A DNA stretch of 64,000 nucleotides from Acinetobacter lwoffii (GCF_024129435.1 NZ_JAMXXN010000013.1:1-64000); one strand, 5' to 3'; positions 28,875 to 40,988 are shown, counted from the stretch's first letter. Made by a program: numbers and translations. The notes: generated by a model from the letters alone, not told the origin.

Positions 28875-30440
28875 ATGGCACAACAAAAAAACTATGCTGA
28901 ACTGAATCAATACCATCTCGGTATCTGGTACAGCGCTTATCGTCTGCTGATCAGCACCGGTTTGTTACTGATTTTTCTGCTGACCTACCCCGAACTCACC
29001 ACCGATTATCAATACCCGCAGCTGTATTATTATGCACTGGGAATCGGGGTTGTGATCAATACCGTACAGCTGTTTGTGCTGAAATGGATCAGACGCCTGA
29101 TCCAGCCGCAGCTGATTATGATTTTCTTTAGCGATGTCTGCGTTTTAAGTTTGCTGACTTTGGCGAGCGACGGTCCTAATCTGCAAATTGGGCTGCTGTT
29201 TGTGATTACTATCTTTTCTGCATCTTTATTATTAGATGCAAAAAAGGCCTTGGTCGTCACCCTCATTGCAGTCATTAGTGTTATTTATCAGCATTTTATC
29301 GGCAGTATTTTTGCGTTTTCTTCACTCAGCAATATCAGTAATAGCGCCCTGCTGGCCTTTTTGTTTTTTGTGGTTTATGGCACTGGACAAATTGCCGTGC
29401 GCCGTTTTCAGATTCTGGAAAATTTGAATTTTTCTCAATCGCTGGAACTGCATCGCTTACAGAATATTAACCGCTATATTCTGGAACAGATTGAAACCGG
29501 TTATCTGGTTCTGGATGAAAACTATCATGTGGTACTCAGTAATCCTGCCGCCTGTAATCTTCTTGGAATTGAGTCCAAATACGGCCATGAGAAATTTACT
29601 TTATCTCAATCACAGCCAGATTTATTTGAACTGATCCATTTTGAAACGCTAGAAAATGGTGAGCGCTTTCAGTTTGAATCCCAGCAAAGTCGCTATAATA
29701 TTCATGTGCAGGTGCAAAAACTGATTGTGCCGCATCAGACTCTAATGCTACTGGTGTTACAGGATGCCAAAAAACTGAATCAGCAGGTGCAGCAACTTAA
29801 ACTTGCTGCACTGGGTCAACTCTCAGCCAGTATTGCCCATGAAATTCGTAACCCCTTGGCGGCCATTGTGCAGGCCAATGATTTATATCTGGACTCGGAA
29901 ACTGAACAGCAACAGCTACTCCAGCAGATGATTGGCCGACAGGCGACCCGGATTGACCGGATTATTCAGGACACGCTGAATATGGTCAAAAATAAAGAAA
30001 CCCATCCTATACCGATTCATCTCAATGATTTTATCCCGTTATTTATCCAAGAAGATCTGGCCGATATTCATGATCAGATTCAATTTAATATTGATATCCC
30101 TTTGGTAATTCAGTTTGATGAAGCACAATTCCGGCAAATCCTGATTAATCTGATTCGTAATGCCATTCGTCACAATTCAGCAGATGCAGCCTATATTCAG
30201 CTGAATGTGCATCCCTATGAACATCGGGTCTGGATTGATGTACGGGATTTTGGCTCTGGCGTAGCCGTACATGATCAGGCCTTATTGTTTAAACCCTTTT
30301 TTAGTACATCGATTAGTGGTACCGGATTAGGATTGTATTTATCACATAGTTTTTGCGAAGCAAATCAGGCACAATTAAACTATATACAACAAGAACAGGG
30401 CGCATGCTTTCGCATCAGCTGTCAACGTATTACGCTTTAA
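28875..30440 (+). CDS. pilS: Membrane sensor kinase PilS
   Basis: The 521-residue kinase has about six membrane segments in residues 20-175, a PAS-like region (about 195-300), the HisKA box with phospho-His near 322 (SIAHEIRNPL) and a HATPase domain. The layout is that of PilS of Pseudomonas and Acinetobacter, which controls type IV pilin transcription through PilR. ATG 28875 is preferred to GTG 28869. pilR overlaps or follows by 14 bases. Confidence 0.87.
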   Translation: MAQQKNYAELNQYHLGIWYSAYRLLISTGLLLIFLLTYPELTTDYQYPQLYYYALGIGVVINTVQLFVLKWIRRLIQPQLIMIFFSDVCVLSLLTLASDGPNLQIGLLFVITIFSASLLLDAKKALVVTLIAVISVIYQHFIGSIFAFSSLSNISNSALLAFLFFVVYGTGQIAVRRFQILENLNFSQSLELHRLQNINRYILEQIETGYLVLDENYHVVLSNPAACNLLGIESKYGHEKFTLSQSQPDLFELIHFETLENGERFQFESQQSRYNIHVQVQKLIVPHQTLMLLVLQDAKKLNQQVQQLKLAALGQLSASIAHEIRNPLAAIVQANDLYLDSETEQQQLLQQMIGRQATRIDRIIQDTLNMVKNKETHPIPIHLNDFIPLFIQEDLADIHDQIQFNIDIPLVIQFDEAQFRQILINLIRNAIRHNSADAAYIQLNVHPYEHRVWIDVRDFGSGVAVHDQALLFKPFFSTSISGTGLGLYLSHSFCEANQAQLNYIQQEQGACFRISCQRITL

Positions 30441-30454
30441 AGGGGTCAAGGAAG

Positions 30455-31879
30455 ATGAATGGGGAACAACAACCACTGGTGCTCTTGGTGGATGATGAGG
30501 AGGATTTATGTACCCTCATGCAAATGTCATTGCTGCGCATGGGAATTCGCACGCACATTGCCCATCGTTTGGAAGACGCTAAAAAATGCCTTGCCAATCA
30601 TCAATATGATGCCTGTCTGACCGACCTTAACCTACCCGATGGCAATGGTTTGGAGTTACTGGATTGGATTGGCAATCTTTACCCGGCACTTCCGGTCGCG
30701 GTTCTGACCGCCTATGGCAACATGGAAATCGCCATTGCTGCACTCAAAGCAGGGGCCTTTGATTTTGTCAGCAAACCGGTTAATCAGAAACATCTGGAAC
30801 AGCTCTTACAAAAAGCCCTGAATAAACCGGTGGATTATTCGCATAATAATCCGAATGATGCACTCGAACATAAAATGCTGATTGGACAATCCCTGCCGAT
30901 TCAGCAATTACGTATTACCTTACAAAAAATTGCCCGCTCACAAGCACCGGTTTTTATCACCGGTGAATCGGGAACAGGTAAAGAAGTCGTGGCCAATCTG
31001 GTCCATCGCCTGAGTAACCGTAATGAAGGTCCTTTTATTGCGATTAACTGTGGCGCCATTCCGACTGAGTTGATGGAAAGTGAACTCTTTGGACATAAAA
31101 AAGGCAGCTTCACCGGCGCTGCTCAGGACAAACAGGGCCTGATTCAATCTGCCCATGGTGGCAGCCTGTTTTTGGATGAAATTGCAGAATTACCGCTTTC
31201 CATGCAGGTCAAACTGTTACGTGCCGTACAGGAAAAACGTATTCGTCCACTCGGTTCAGATACCGAAATTGATGTGGATTTCCGTGTAATCAGTGCCACC
31301 CATCAGGATCTGGAAGCCTTGGTGCAACAAGGCAAATTCCGTCAGGATTTATATTTCCGTATTCATGTAATGGATCTGACTTTACCGCCGCTGCGTGAAC
31401 GCGGCCAGGATATTCTGTTACTGGCTGAACACTTTATGCAGAAGATTTGTAAGGAATGGGGAATTCCCAATAAAAAACTGACCGAACGCAGTAAAGAGTT
31501 CTTATTGGGACAATATTATCCAGGTAATGTACGTGAATTGCGTAATATTATGGAACGCGCGATTACTTTAAGTGATGAAGAGCGGATTGATCTTCAGCAT
31601 TTACAGAGTGCACCGCTACGTCAGGCGCTAAACAGCCCTCAGGAGATGGATACGCTCACGAGCGAGATCATTGCGACCGAAACCCTGATTGCACCTAAAA
31701 AGCTGCCTGAAGAGGGCTTAGAGCTGTATTTGGAAAAGGTCGAGAAAGAGATTTTACTGAATGCGCTGAATCTGACCCACTGGAACCGGACACTGGCCGC
31801 CAAAAAACTCGGCATGTCGTTCCGTTCCCTGCGCTACCGCTTGAAAAAGTTCGGACTGGATACCGAAGAAGACGAATAA
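30455..31879 (+). CDS. pilR: Sigma-54-dependent response regulator PilR
   Basis: The 474-residue NtrC-family activator has three parts. The receiver carries Asp57 (CLTDLNLPDGNG). The AAA+ domain has Walker A GESGTGKE (170-177) and the sigma-54 contact loop GSFTGA (217-222). The Fis-type helix-turn-helix is at the C-terminus (NRTLAAKKLGMSFRSLRYRL). It activates RNA polymerase sigma-54 at pilA promoters. ATG 30455 gives a canonical start with AGGGGTCAAGGAAG upstream. Its stop abuts the convergent protease gene. Confidence 0.9.
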   Translation: MNGEQQPLVLLVDDEEDLCTLMQMSLLRMGIRTHIAHRLEDAKKCLANHQYDACLTDLNLPDGNGLELLDWIGNLYPALPVAVLTAYGNMEIAIAALKAGAFDFVSKPVNQKHLEQLLQKALNKPVDYSHNNPNDALEHKMLIGQSLPIQQLRITLQKIARSQAPVFITGESGTGKEVVANLVHRLSNRNEGPFIAINCGAIPTELMESELFGHKKGSFTGAAQDKQGLIQSAHGGSLFLDEIAELPLSMQVKLLRAVQEKRIRPLGSDTEIDVDFRVISATHQDLEALVQQGKFRQDLYFRIHVMDLTLPPLRERGQDILLLAEHFMQKICKEWGIPNKKLTERSKEFLLGQYYPGNVRELRNIMERAITLSDEERIDLQHLQSAPLRQALNSPQEMDTLTSEIIATETLIAPKKLPEEGLELYLEKVEKEILLNALNLTHWNRTLAAKKLGMSFRSLRYRLKKFGLDTEEDE

Positions 31880-33052
31880 TTATTTTTGCAGGAGCAGCAA
31901 GTCTGTGACATGTTCCAGATAGCTCTCCTCACGCATTTCCTGCTTAAACGAATAGTTGAAATGCGGCTGTACGCCCCGCCCTTCAATCATCTGGCCACTC
32001 GGGCTAAAGTATTGCGATACGGTCATCTGTAAGGCTGAACCATTGCTTAAAGGAAAGAGTTTCTGTACTACGCCTTTGCCATAGCTCTTTTCTCCGACCA
32101 CCCAGGCACGATTATGTTCTTTCAGGGCTGCAGTAAACACTTCTGCTGCAGAAGCCGAGCGGTTGTTAATCAGCACCCCAACTTTCAGATTCTGGAACTC
32201 AAAACTCGGCAAGGCCTGAAATTGCTGGTTGCCTTCAGCACGGCTTTTAGTCGAGACAATCACGCCCTGATTCAAAAATAAATCGGCAGATTCAACTGCT
32301 GCAGACAATAAGCCTCCCGGGTTATTACGCAGATCAAATAATACGGCTTTTAAGCGTTTATCCGAGTAACTTTCGATTAGACGTTTGATTTCATTGGCAG
32401 TATCTTGCTGAAAAACCTTGACCTGTAAAACCAGAACCTGATTATTGTGCAGGCTCGATTTAATTTCAGTATCCAGTTTGGTATTGCGGACCAGACGAAC
32501 GGCCGGACTTTGCGGGGAAAGCTGGATCATGAGCGTTGAGCCAACTGCTCCGCTCAATAACTGCCGGACTTGTTCCTGATTCAGGCTACTTAAGACCTGA
32601 TCGTCAATTTTATAAACCGTGACGCCATTTCGCAGTCCCTGCTTGGCTGAATCTGCATCGGCACTCAGTCCCTGAACCACCCATTGCTTCAACCGCGGGT
32701 CAAATTGCAGATCGAAATCAATGCTGGCCAGATCGCCTTCGGTATATTCACGCAACTGTTTATAATCTTCAGGCGACAAATAACGGGAATAGCGGTCTAA
32801 GCCACTGACCAGACCTTGAATAGCCTGCTGGAATAAAGCATCGTCATTTTTATCTTGAATATAATTGTCTTTTACGATGCCATAAATTTGTACGAATTCC
32901 TGAATAGATGCCACAGGAATTTCAGAATAAACCTGCCCATCCATTTCCATATCATCGAATGCCGGCTCATTTGAACCCGCACCCCAGGCTGAATGACTCA
33001 AACACATCAGTAAGCATGGTATTACAACAGACTTCCAGCGTGTTCTTGCCAT
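31880..33052 (-). CDS. ctp: S41 carboxy-terminal processing protease
   Basis: The 390-residue product has a signal peptide (1-24), a PDZ-like segment (about 130-175) and an S41 peptidase core. The Ser nucleophile region is NNRSASAAE (Ser299/Ser301), the general-base Lys326 lies in GEKSYGKGVV, and DLRNNPGG is also present. Such proteases trim or degrade periplasmic proteins and cell-wall enzymes. It lies in tandem upstream of nothing obvious; gpmI is 32 bases further up on the same strand, so gpmI-ctp may be cotranscribed, as envC-like genes are in other bacteria. Confidence 0.85.
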   Translation of the reverse strand: MARTRWKSVVIPCLLMCLSHSAWGAGSNEPAFDDMEMDGQVYSEIPVASIQEFVQIYGIVKDNYIQDKNDDALFQQAIQGLVSGLDRYSRYLSPEDYKQLREYTEGDLASIDFDLQFDPRLKQWVVQGLSADADSAKQGLRNGVTVYKIDDQVLSSLNQEQVRQLLSGAVGSTLMIQLSPQSPAVRLVRNTKLDTEIKSSLHNNQVLVLQVKVFQQDTANEIKRLIESYSDKRLKAVLFDLRNNPGGLLSAAVESADLFLNQGVIVSTKSRAEGNQQFQALPSFEFQNLKVGVLINNRSASAAEVFTAALKEHNRAWVVGEKSYGKGVVQKLFPLSNGSALQMTVSQYFSPSGQMIEGRGVQPHFNYSFKQEMREESYLEHVTDLLLLQK

Positions 33053-33083
33053 TCTTTGACCTTTTTTAGAATTTTATCGAAAA

Positions 33084-34631
33084 TTATGTATCAAGCTGAA
33101 TCAGGTTACGACCTTGCATTTCAGCAGGTACCGGAATTTGCATTAGACTTAATAAAGTCGGTGCGACATCTGCCAGTACACCGCCTTCTGCGATCGTGGC
33201 CTGAGTTGGACCGACATAAATAAATGGAACCAGTTCAGTGGTATGTTGGGTATGTACCTGACCACTGTGATAGTCCTGCATCTGCTCTACGTTACCATGA
33301 TCGGCAGTCACAATCATATGACCTTTTTGCGCCATCACGACTTCATAAACCCGACCCAAACAGGTATCGACCGCTTCAACAGCTTTCACCGCAGCATCGA
33401 ATACGCCCGTATGACCGACCATATCACCATTGGCAAAGTTCACGACCAGCAGGTCAAATTCACCTGAATTGATCGCAGCCACCAGCTCATCAGTCACCTC
33501 ATAGGCACTCATTTCCGGTTTAAGGTCATAAGTGGCCACGTTTGGCGATGGAATCAGGATACGTTTCTCACCCGGATATTCATCTTCACGACCGCCACTG
33601 AAGAAGAAGGTCACATGTGCATATTTTTCCGTTTCCGCGATACGCAGCTGGGTTTTACCCAAGTTAGACAGGTATTCGCCAATCGAGTTTTTCAACGCTT
33701 CTGGCATATATGCCACAGGTGCATCAATGGTCGCTTGATAACGCGTCAGCATGACAAACTTCGCCAGATTTGGCACCACTTTACGTTCAAAACCGGCAAA
33801 GTCTTTTTCCACAAATGCGCGGGTCAATTCACGGGCACGGTCAGCGCGGAAGTTCATGAACACCACGCTGTCGCCATCCTGAATTTTTGCCAGCTCGCCA
33901 ATACGAATGGCTTTGACAAACTCATCCGACTCATCGGCTGCGTAAGCCTGTTCCAGACCTTCAACTGCAGTGGCAACCGTACGAACCGCTTCGCCTTCAG
34001 TCAACAAGCGATAGGCCTGTTCAACACGATCCCAACGGTTGTCACGGTCCATGGCAAAATAACGGCCAATCATAGTCGCAATACGACCTTGACCTGGATA
34101 TTGTGCGAATAAGGCATCAAGCTTTTCTAAAGATGGCTGTGCGCTTTTAGGGGGTGTATCACGGCCATCTAAAAATGCATGTAAATAGACTTTTGCACCA
34201 CGTTTCAGGGCCAGTTCAGCCATCGCCACGATATGATCTTCATGTGAGTGCACACCGCCTTCAGACAAAAGGCCAAGCAAATGTACTGCCCCACCTGTAG
34301 CTTTAGCTTTCTCCACCGCATCGACCAGCACTTCATGTTCAAAGAAGTCGCCAGTACGAATGTCTTTGGTAATTCGGGTAAAGTCCTGATACAGCACACG
34401 ACCTGCACCGAGGTTCATATGTCCGACTTCAGAGTTACCCATCTGACCATCTGGCAGGCCAACATCTTCACCTGAACCCGAGATCAAACCATGCGGATGC
34501 TTGTCCTGTATCGCAGTTAAATTTGGTCGTTTAGCTGCTAAAAACGCATTGTCTTCGACCGCTTCGCGATGACCCACACCATCCATAATCACCAAAACGT
34601 GAGGGATTTTGCCAGCAGTTGCATCCGTCAT
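33084..34631 (-). CDS. gpmI: 2,3-bisphosphoglycerate-independent phosphoglycerate mutase
   Basis: This 515-residue two-domain enzyme of the alkaline phosphatase superfamily has the metal Asp17 (VIMDGVG) and the phospho-Ser67 ([13 protein letters not shown]). A late metal site, VTADHGN, is also seen. It interconverts 3- and 2-phosphoglycerate in glycolysis and gluconeogenesis with Mn(II). The full length matches the family. It is upstream of ctp on the same strand. Confidence 0.95.
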   Translation of the reverse strand: MTDATAGKIPHVLVIMDGVGHREAVEDNAFLAAKRPNLTAIQDKHPHGLISGSGEDVGLPDGQMGNSEVGHMNLGAGRVLYQDFTRITKDIRTGDFFEHEVLVDAVEKAKATGGAVHLLGLLSEGGVHSHEDHIVAMAELALKRGAKVYLHAFLDGRDTPPKSAQPSLEKLDALFAQYPGQGRIATMIGRYFAMDRDNRWDRVEQAYRLLTEGEAVRTVATAVEGLEQAYAADESDEFVKAIRIGELAKIQDGDSVVFMNFRADRARELTRAFVEKDFAGFERKVVPNLAKFVMLTRYQATIDAPVAYMPEALKNSIGEYLSNLGKTQLRIAETEKYAHVTFFFSGGREDEYPGEKRILIPSPNVATYDLKPEMSAYEVTDELVAAINSGEFDLLVVNFANGDMVGHTGVFDAAVKAVEAVDTCLGRVYEVVMAQKGHMIVTADHGNVEQMQDYHSGQVHTQHTTELVPFIYVGPTQATIAEGGVLADVAPTLLSLMQIPVPAEMQGRNLIQLDT

Positions 34632-34684
34632 AATGAAATACTCTGTTCGTCTACGAATTAATCGCTCTATTTTAGCGAAGTTTA

Positions 34685-34722
34685 TAAAAAGAGGCCATGA
34701 CCCATATATGGTTTAAGCCTCT
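34685..34722 (-). terminator. Probable terminator after lptG
   Basis: GAGGC and GCCTC arms (about 34691-34721) enclose an inner pairing, and on the minus strand are followed by TTTTTAT. It lies about 35 bases after the lptG stop and before gpmI. Confidence 0.6.
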
Positions 34723-34755
34723 CATGATGATTGATTTGTTCTATTTTCCTGTGCC

Positions 34756-35826
34756 TTAGCGCGCCCGATGCAGCAAGTATCCGCCGATACCGAACATGAT
34801 CAGAATCGGAATAAACACGAACCAGGCCGGAGATGGTGCGTAAATCAGACTGGCATAGCCGAGGAAGTCCTGCAGATAGAAAAAACCTAGGCCGGCAAAT
34901 AAGGCAATCACCAGACGGAAACCCATGGATTGCTGACGTAATGGCCCGAAGATAAATGAACAGGCAATCACCACTAGTGCAATCAAGGCAAAAGGCGAGC
35001 CGAGTTTTTGCCAGAAGGCTAACTGATAGGTTTTCGGCACTTGGCTGTATTCATGCATATAGCTCATGAAACTAACCAGTTGACTCGGCGATAAATCTTC
35101 AGGATCAATCGTCACCATATGCACATATTTGGGCTGTAATGCCAGCGCTAAAGATTGCTGTTGCTGCTTGACCAGTGTGGCATTGCCATTTTGTAAAATA
35201 TCGAACTGTTCTGTGTTGTCCAGCGTCCAGGAACCATCTTTGACGAATTGGCCCTGATCGGCCTGCAAGGTACCGCGTAAGCGATAGTTCTGGTCAAAGT
35301 CCAGCATCTGCACATTTTTCAACTGACCTTGCGAGTTAGCATAATCGATATAAATAAAGCGCTGCCCTTCCCGAGTCCAGTAACCACGAACTTCACCGAG
35401 CTGAGCGGCTTTACTGGCACTTTTTACGCTTTTGGCCTGTTCATTGGTATAAGGAATGACCCACTCGCTCAGGGCAAATGACAATACCACCAACAACAGT
35501 GCTGAACGGATCACCCACCCGACAATACGCCATAAGCTCACGCCGACCGAACGCATCACAATCAGCTCACTATTCGAGGCTAATGTACCAAGACCTAAAA
35601 CTGCACCAATCAGTGCAGAAATCGGCAGGATTTCATATAAATAATTTGGTGCGCCCCAAAGCACATATTTCAAGGCATCCCAGGCACCATAACCATCTTT
35701 GAGCGAACCAAGCTCACCCAGATAAGTAAATAATACCTGTAAACCCGCCAATACCGCGGTTGCACCCAGCATCGCCAGCGCAGTGGTTTGGGTCACATGT
35801 TTTGCAACTATACGACGTGCCAACAT
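34756..35826 (-). CDS. lptG: LPS export permease LptG
   Basis: The 356-residue YjgP/YjgQ family permease has membrane segments near residues 15, 60, 100, 270, 300 and 330 and a central periplasmic beta domain (about 135-260). Together with LptF and the LptB ATPase it pulls lipopolysaccharide or lipooligosaccharide out of the inner membrane. It starts two bases after the lptF stop, so they are one transcriptional unit. LptG, not LptF, by order and by the MLARRIVAKHV start. Confidence 0.9.
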   Translation of the reverse strand: MLARRIVAKHVTQTTALAMLGATAVLAGLQVLFTYLGELGSLKDGYGAWDALKYVLWGAPNYLYEILPISALIGAVLGLGTLASNSELIVMRSVGVSLWRIVGWVIRSALLLVVLSFALSEWVIPYTNEQAKSVKSASKAAQLGEVRGYWTREGQRFIYIDYANSQGQLKNVQMLDFDQNYRLRGTLQADQGQFVKDGSWTLDNTEQFDILQNGNATLVKQQQQSLALALQPKYVHMVTIDPEDLSPSQLVSFMSYMHEYSQVPKTYQLAFWQKLGSPFALIALVVIACSFIFGPLRQQSMGFRLVIALFAGLGFFYLQDFLGYASLIYAPSPAWFVFIPILIMFGIGGYLLHRAR

Positions 35827-35828
35827 TG

Positions 35829-36929
35829 TTAAGACCTCACTCGCTGAATCTGTTTCTTGATTTTCGGGCCTAATTTCTGTTTACGCGAGAACAAGGCACC
35901 CGCAATTGCATAGGCAATCAGAATCAATGGATAGGCCCAAATGCCCATTTCTTCTTTACTGATCCGCGTCTTCACTGCCATCAGGGCCACAATCAGACTG
36001 GCAAAAATCATGAGGGCAGGAAATAACTTGAGATATCGACCCTGTCGTGGACTCACTTCAGACAAGGCCACAGCCAGAATCAGGGCAATCAGAATCGCAA
36101 AAGGAACAAACACCCGCCAGCCCAACTCACTGGCCACCACAGGATCCTGACGGTTCTGCCACAATTGCGAGGTCGGTAAGGCCTCAACTTCAGTACTGGC
36201 AAATTGCGCTTCTTCATCGCTTTCTAAACGCAGACGATAGCTTTCAAATTCAGCTTGAGTATATTGCGGTGTACCCGGATAGATCTCATAACGGCGTCCA
36301 TTAACCAGATCGACCACATTGGCAGCATCATTCGGTACTTCAATTCGGGTGGCTTCCTGCGCCAGAATCATCACATCCGGTTTGCCTTCTTTTTCCGCAC
36401 GCTGATAAAAGAAAATATCTTTTAAATTTTTACGGTCTTCTGACAGGTCACCGGCATAAATGGTATAGGGCCCAGAGGAGATAAATTCTTTCGGTCGCAC
36501 CAGGTCAAAGCCGGTACGTACCGCCTGACTGGTGGTCAGGGCTTCAAACTGGCGAATGCCCCACGGCGCAGCCCAGAGCATCAATCCGGCCTGAGCAATC
36601 AAAAACACCAGGGTCATCGGCACCAGTAGACGCGCCAATTGATGCCGACTGACGCCACTGCCATTCATCACGGCCATTTCATGGTCGACATATAAACGGC
36701 CAAACACCAGCATCAGTCCAATAAAGAAACCGAGCGGAAGAATCAGGGTCAAGAATTCAGGCAAACGGTAGCCAATAATGCTAAATAAAATGCCTGCATC
36801 CAGACGGCCTTGCGCCGCGACACCAAAATACTTGATCAGTCGACCGCCCATCATGATCAAGGTCAATAAGGCAATCACCACCAAGGATGTCGAGACAACT
36901 TGCTTGACCAGATAACGCCGAATAATCAA
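35829..36929 (-). CDS. lptF: LPS export permease LptF
   Basis: The 366-residue permease is of the same family as its neighbour LptG: N-terminal MIIRRYLVKQVVSTSLVV, six membrane segments and a periplasmic jellyroll part (about 130-265) that would hand lipid to LptC. Divergent to pepA, the usual lptFG-pepA arrangement in gammaproteobacteria. The C-terminus is basic (KIKKQIQRVRS). Confidence 0.92.
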   Translation of the reverse strand: MIIRRYLVKQVVSTSLVVIALLTLIMMGGRLIKYFGVAAQGRLDAGILFSIIGYRLPEFLTLILPLGFFIGLMLVFGRLYVDHEMAVMNGSGVSRHQLARLLVPMTLVFLIAQAGLMLWAAPWGIRQFEALTTSQAVRTGFDLVRPKEFISSGPYTIYAGDLSEDRKNLKDIFFYQRAEKEGKPDVMILAQEATRIEVPNDAANVVDLVNGRRYEIYPGTPQYTQAEFESYRLRLESDEEAQFASTEVEALPTSQLWQNRQDPVVASELGWRVFVPFAILIALILAVALSEVSPRQGRYLKLFPALMIFASLIVALMAVKTRISKEEMGIWAYPLILIAYAIAGALFSRKQKLGPKIKKQIQRVRS

Positions 36930-37076
36930 ATTAATTCTTCCAAAATAAGGTCCATAAAACGAGTGCTAGTTTACCCGAATAGCAAAAATATAAAACCTAG
37001 GCCGCCCTGCCCATTGAAAATCTATTCGGATAAATGTTTCAATGACTGAATGATTTACCCATCTAGACAGGCGTGA

Positions 37077-38934
<1,858 letters not shown>

Positions 38935-38960
38935 CCGATATCATCCACAAGGAGAGGCAC

Positions 38961-39590
38961 GTGGCATTAAATGTAGGTCCCGATTTTAAACAGCGCTGGT
39001 TAAATGTGCCGGAAGCTGTACGTCAGACCTTTATCGATGACCTCTCTCGGATCTGCGATATTTTAAAACCAGAAACGTCTTTGGAAGAATGGCAGAGTCG
39101 CGACCAGCGCTTGCAACAGGAATCTGAACGCAAGATCGAAGCCGCGTATGCGCAGCGCAAGGCCGAATTGATTGAAGAAGCCCGTATTCGCAAACAGCTT
39201 GCGCTTGAAAAGGCCTTGGCCGAGAAACGTGCCGAAGAACAGGCCTATCAAGAACAGCTACGTCATGAGGAACAGCGCAAATTTAGCGAACAGAGTCAGG
39301 CGCTCGCTGAAATAAATACGCATCTAGAGGCTGAAGTGCAGCACTATGTCGCACGTTATGCAAAAAATCCTGAGACGACTTTTGATTTTGCCAGAGGTCG
39401 CATCCAGATTGAGGACCAGAGCATTTTATCCGAATTAGAAAGTGTGCGTTTACGTCTGGAACTTGAGGCAGAAACCGTGATTGAACAGACCGTGAATGCA
39501 CTTCGTGAAAAAATGCGTGCGGCAGCCAAAGAAGAAATCGAGTATATGCTGAAAAATTCTGAATTTTCTGATCAGCCACGCAATATTTAA
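38961..39590 (+). CDS. Coiled-coil protein of unknown function
   Basis: The 209-residue protein is dominated by a charged Glu/Arg/Gln-rich coiled coil (about residues 45-120). A GTG start has AAGGAGAGG six bases upstream. No signal peptide, membrane segment or known domain was recognised. It lies 26 bases after holC and ends at a terminator, so it is probably cotranscribed with pepA-holC. A cytoplasmic structural or scaffold role is possible but not supported further. Confidence 0.7.
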   Translation: MALNVGPDFKQRWLNVPEAVRQTFIDDLSRICDILKPETSLEEWQSRDQRLQQESERKIEAAYAQRKAELIEEARIRKQLALEKALAEKRAEEQAYQEQLRHEEQRKFSEQSQALAEINTHLEAEVQHYVARYAKNPETTFDFARGRIQIEDQSILSELESVRLRLELEAETVIEQTVNALREKMRAAAKEEIEYMLKNSEFSDQPRNI

Positions 39591-39606
39591 ATGATCCTTT
39601 CACATT

Positions 39607-39634
39607 AAAAAAGCCCGAAAATTCGGGCTTTTTT
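39607..39634. terminator. Bidirectional terminator between the coiled-coil gene and dedA
   Basis: An AAGCCCGAA/TTCGGGCTT stem with a 2-base loop is flanked by an A-run and six T residues, between convergent genes. Confidence 0.9.
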
Positions 39635-39651
39635 ATCTTCTATGTCGCATC

Positions 39652-40197
39652 TTACAAAAAATCTGCCAGCATAAAGGCAGCATTTCCGAGCAGATAGCCA
39701 ATGCTTAATAAAGTGCCAATCCAGAGGATGCCACCCGCAATATTATAAAAGCTGAATGTGGCAAAGCTCATATGCGCTGAACCGGCAGCAAAAGGGCCAA
39801 ATGAGCGGACAAAGGGAATAAAACGTGCGATTAAAATAGTTTTACCGCCATGTTTCATAAAATAGTGGTTGGTTTTCACCATATATTCCGGCTTAAAATA
39901 GCGTGAATGTTGATTGAAATATTTTAAGCCAAGAACTTTTCCGGTGTAATAATTCACGCTATAGCCCAGCACCGAAGCAGTGAATAACAACAGCCCCATC
40001 GAATGCAGGGTCACCAGATCGCTGCTGGCACATAAAGCTCCCACAGCCAGCAATAGACTGTCGCCGGGCAGGAAAAAGAAAAACACTGAACCGGTTTCTG
40101 CAAAAATCACCAGAAACAGGATTGCATAAATCCATACCCCATATTGATCGAGCAATAGCGGCAATGACTGTTCCAAGTTAAGTAAAAAATCGAGCAT
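39652..40197 (-). CDS. DedA family membrane protein
   Basis: The 181-residue SNARE-associated/DedA protein has the motif FFLPGDSLLLAVG (near residue 41) and the GGKTILIARFIPFVRSFGPFAAGS block with its essential Arg residues. About five membrane segments. Family members flip undecaprenyl phosphate or phospholipids and affect membrane potential and polymyxin tolerance. ATG 40197 was preferred over the 10-codon upstream extension. It stands alone after a terminator. Confidence 0.85.
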   Translation of the reverse strand: MLDFLLNLEQSLPLLLDQYGVWIYAILFLVIFAETGSVFFFFLPGDSLLLAVGALCASSDLVTLHSMGLLLFTASVLGYSVNYYTGKVLGLKYFNQHSRYFKPEYMVKTNHYFMKHGGKTILIARFIPFVRSFGPFAAGSAHMSFATFSFYNIAGGILWIGTLLSIGYLLGNAAFMLADFL

Positions 40198-40254
40198 TCG
40201 ACCCGTCCACCAAGGCAATATTTGCAAGTTGAACTGCTGATTATCCCGAAAAAT

Positions 40255-40290
40255 AAAAAAACAGTCTAATTTTTCAATCAGACTGTTCAG
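40255..40290 (-). terminator. Terminator after ribE
   Basis: On the minus strand AACAGTCTGATTG and CAATTAGACTGTT-like arms (about 40261-40288) are followed by a run of seven T residues. It ends the nrdR-ribD-methylase-ribE operon. Confidence 0.75.
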
Positions 40291-40306
40291 TAAATCAACA
40301 TTTCTC

Positions 40307-40966
40307 TTATTTTAAGAAACCATTTTCAGCCAGGAAATCCATACTGATTTTTGATTGTTCAGTGGTTTGGGCGGCTTTATCACCGAGCAATAAACGCTCG
40401 ATATAACGTGCCAATACATCCACTTCCAGATTGACCTTGCTACCGACTTTCCAGGTACCGATATTGGTACGTTCAGCAGTATGTGGAATCAGGTTCAGAC
40501 TAATCACGCTACCACGCAAATGATTAATCGTTAGACTGATGCCGTCGACTGTGACCGAGCCTTTTTCTGCGAGATATTTGGCAATTTCAGCAGGTGCAGT
40601 CACTTCATAATAAATTGAACGTGCATCTTCACGTACCAGGGTGATCTCGCCGACTGCATCGACATGACCTGACACAATATGACCGCCAAAACGCGTAGTC
40701 GGCAACATGGCTTTTTCAACATTGACAGGTTGACCGGCTTTCCAGGTGCCGAGCGTGGTCCGGTTCAGACTTTCACGGGAAACATCAGCCGCATACCAGT
40801 TCTCGCCCCAGTCGATCACGGTCAGGCAGATACCATTGGTCGCGATAGAATCACCCAGATGTACATCAGACATGTCCAGATCGGTCTGGATGCGTAAACG
40901 TACATCACCACCAACGCTTTGCAGACTTTCGACTTTGCCGAGGCTTTCGATAATACCTGTAAACAT
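40307..40966 (-). CDS. ribE: Riboflavin synthase
   Basis: The 219-residue product consists of two lumazine-binding domains (about 1-95 and 96-195), each with the family's MFTGIIE / GHIVSGHVD type motif. It dismutates two 6,7-dimethyl-8-ribityllumazine molecules to riboflavin. The ATG at 40966 gives the canonical MFTGIIESLG start. It follows the DNA methylase gene by 22 bases on the same strand and is last in the operon. Confidence 0.94.
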   Translation of the reverse strand: MFTGIIESLGKVESLQSVGGDVRLRIQTDLDMSDVHLGDSIATNGICLTVIDWGENWYAADVSRESLNRTTLGTWKAGQPVNVEKAMLPTTRFGGHIVSGHVDAVGEITLVREDARSIYYEVTAPAEIAKYLAEKGSVTVDGISLTINHLRGSVISLNLIPHTAERTNIGTWKVGSKVNLEVDVLARYIERLLLGDKAAQTTEQSKISMDFLAENGFLK

Positions 40967-40988
40967 TTTTATTTCCTTTTCAATTCTT

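Noticed and set aside
33615..34112. 165-codon plus-strand ORF inside gpmI
   Set aside because: It lies fully within a strongly supported gene on the other strand, has no ribosome-binding site or domain, and is a shadow of gpmI codons.
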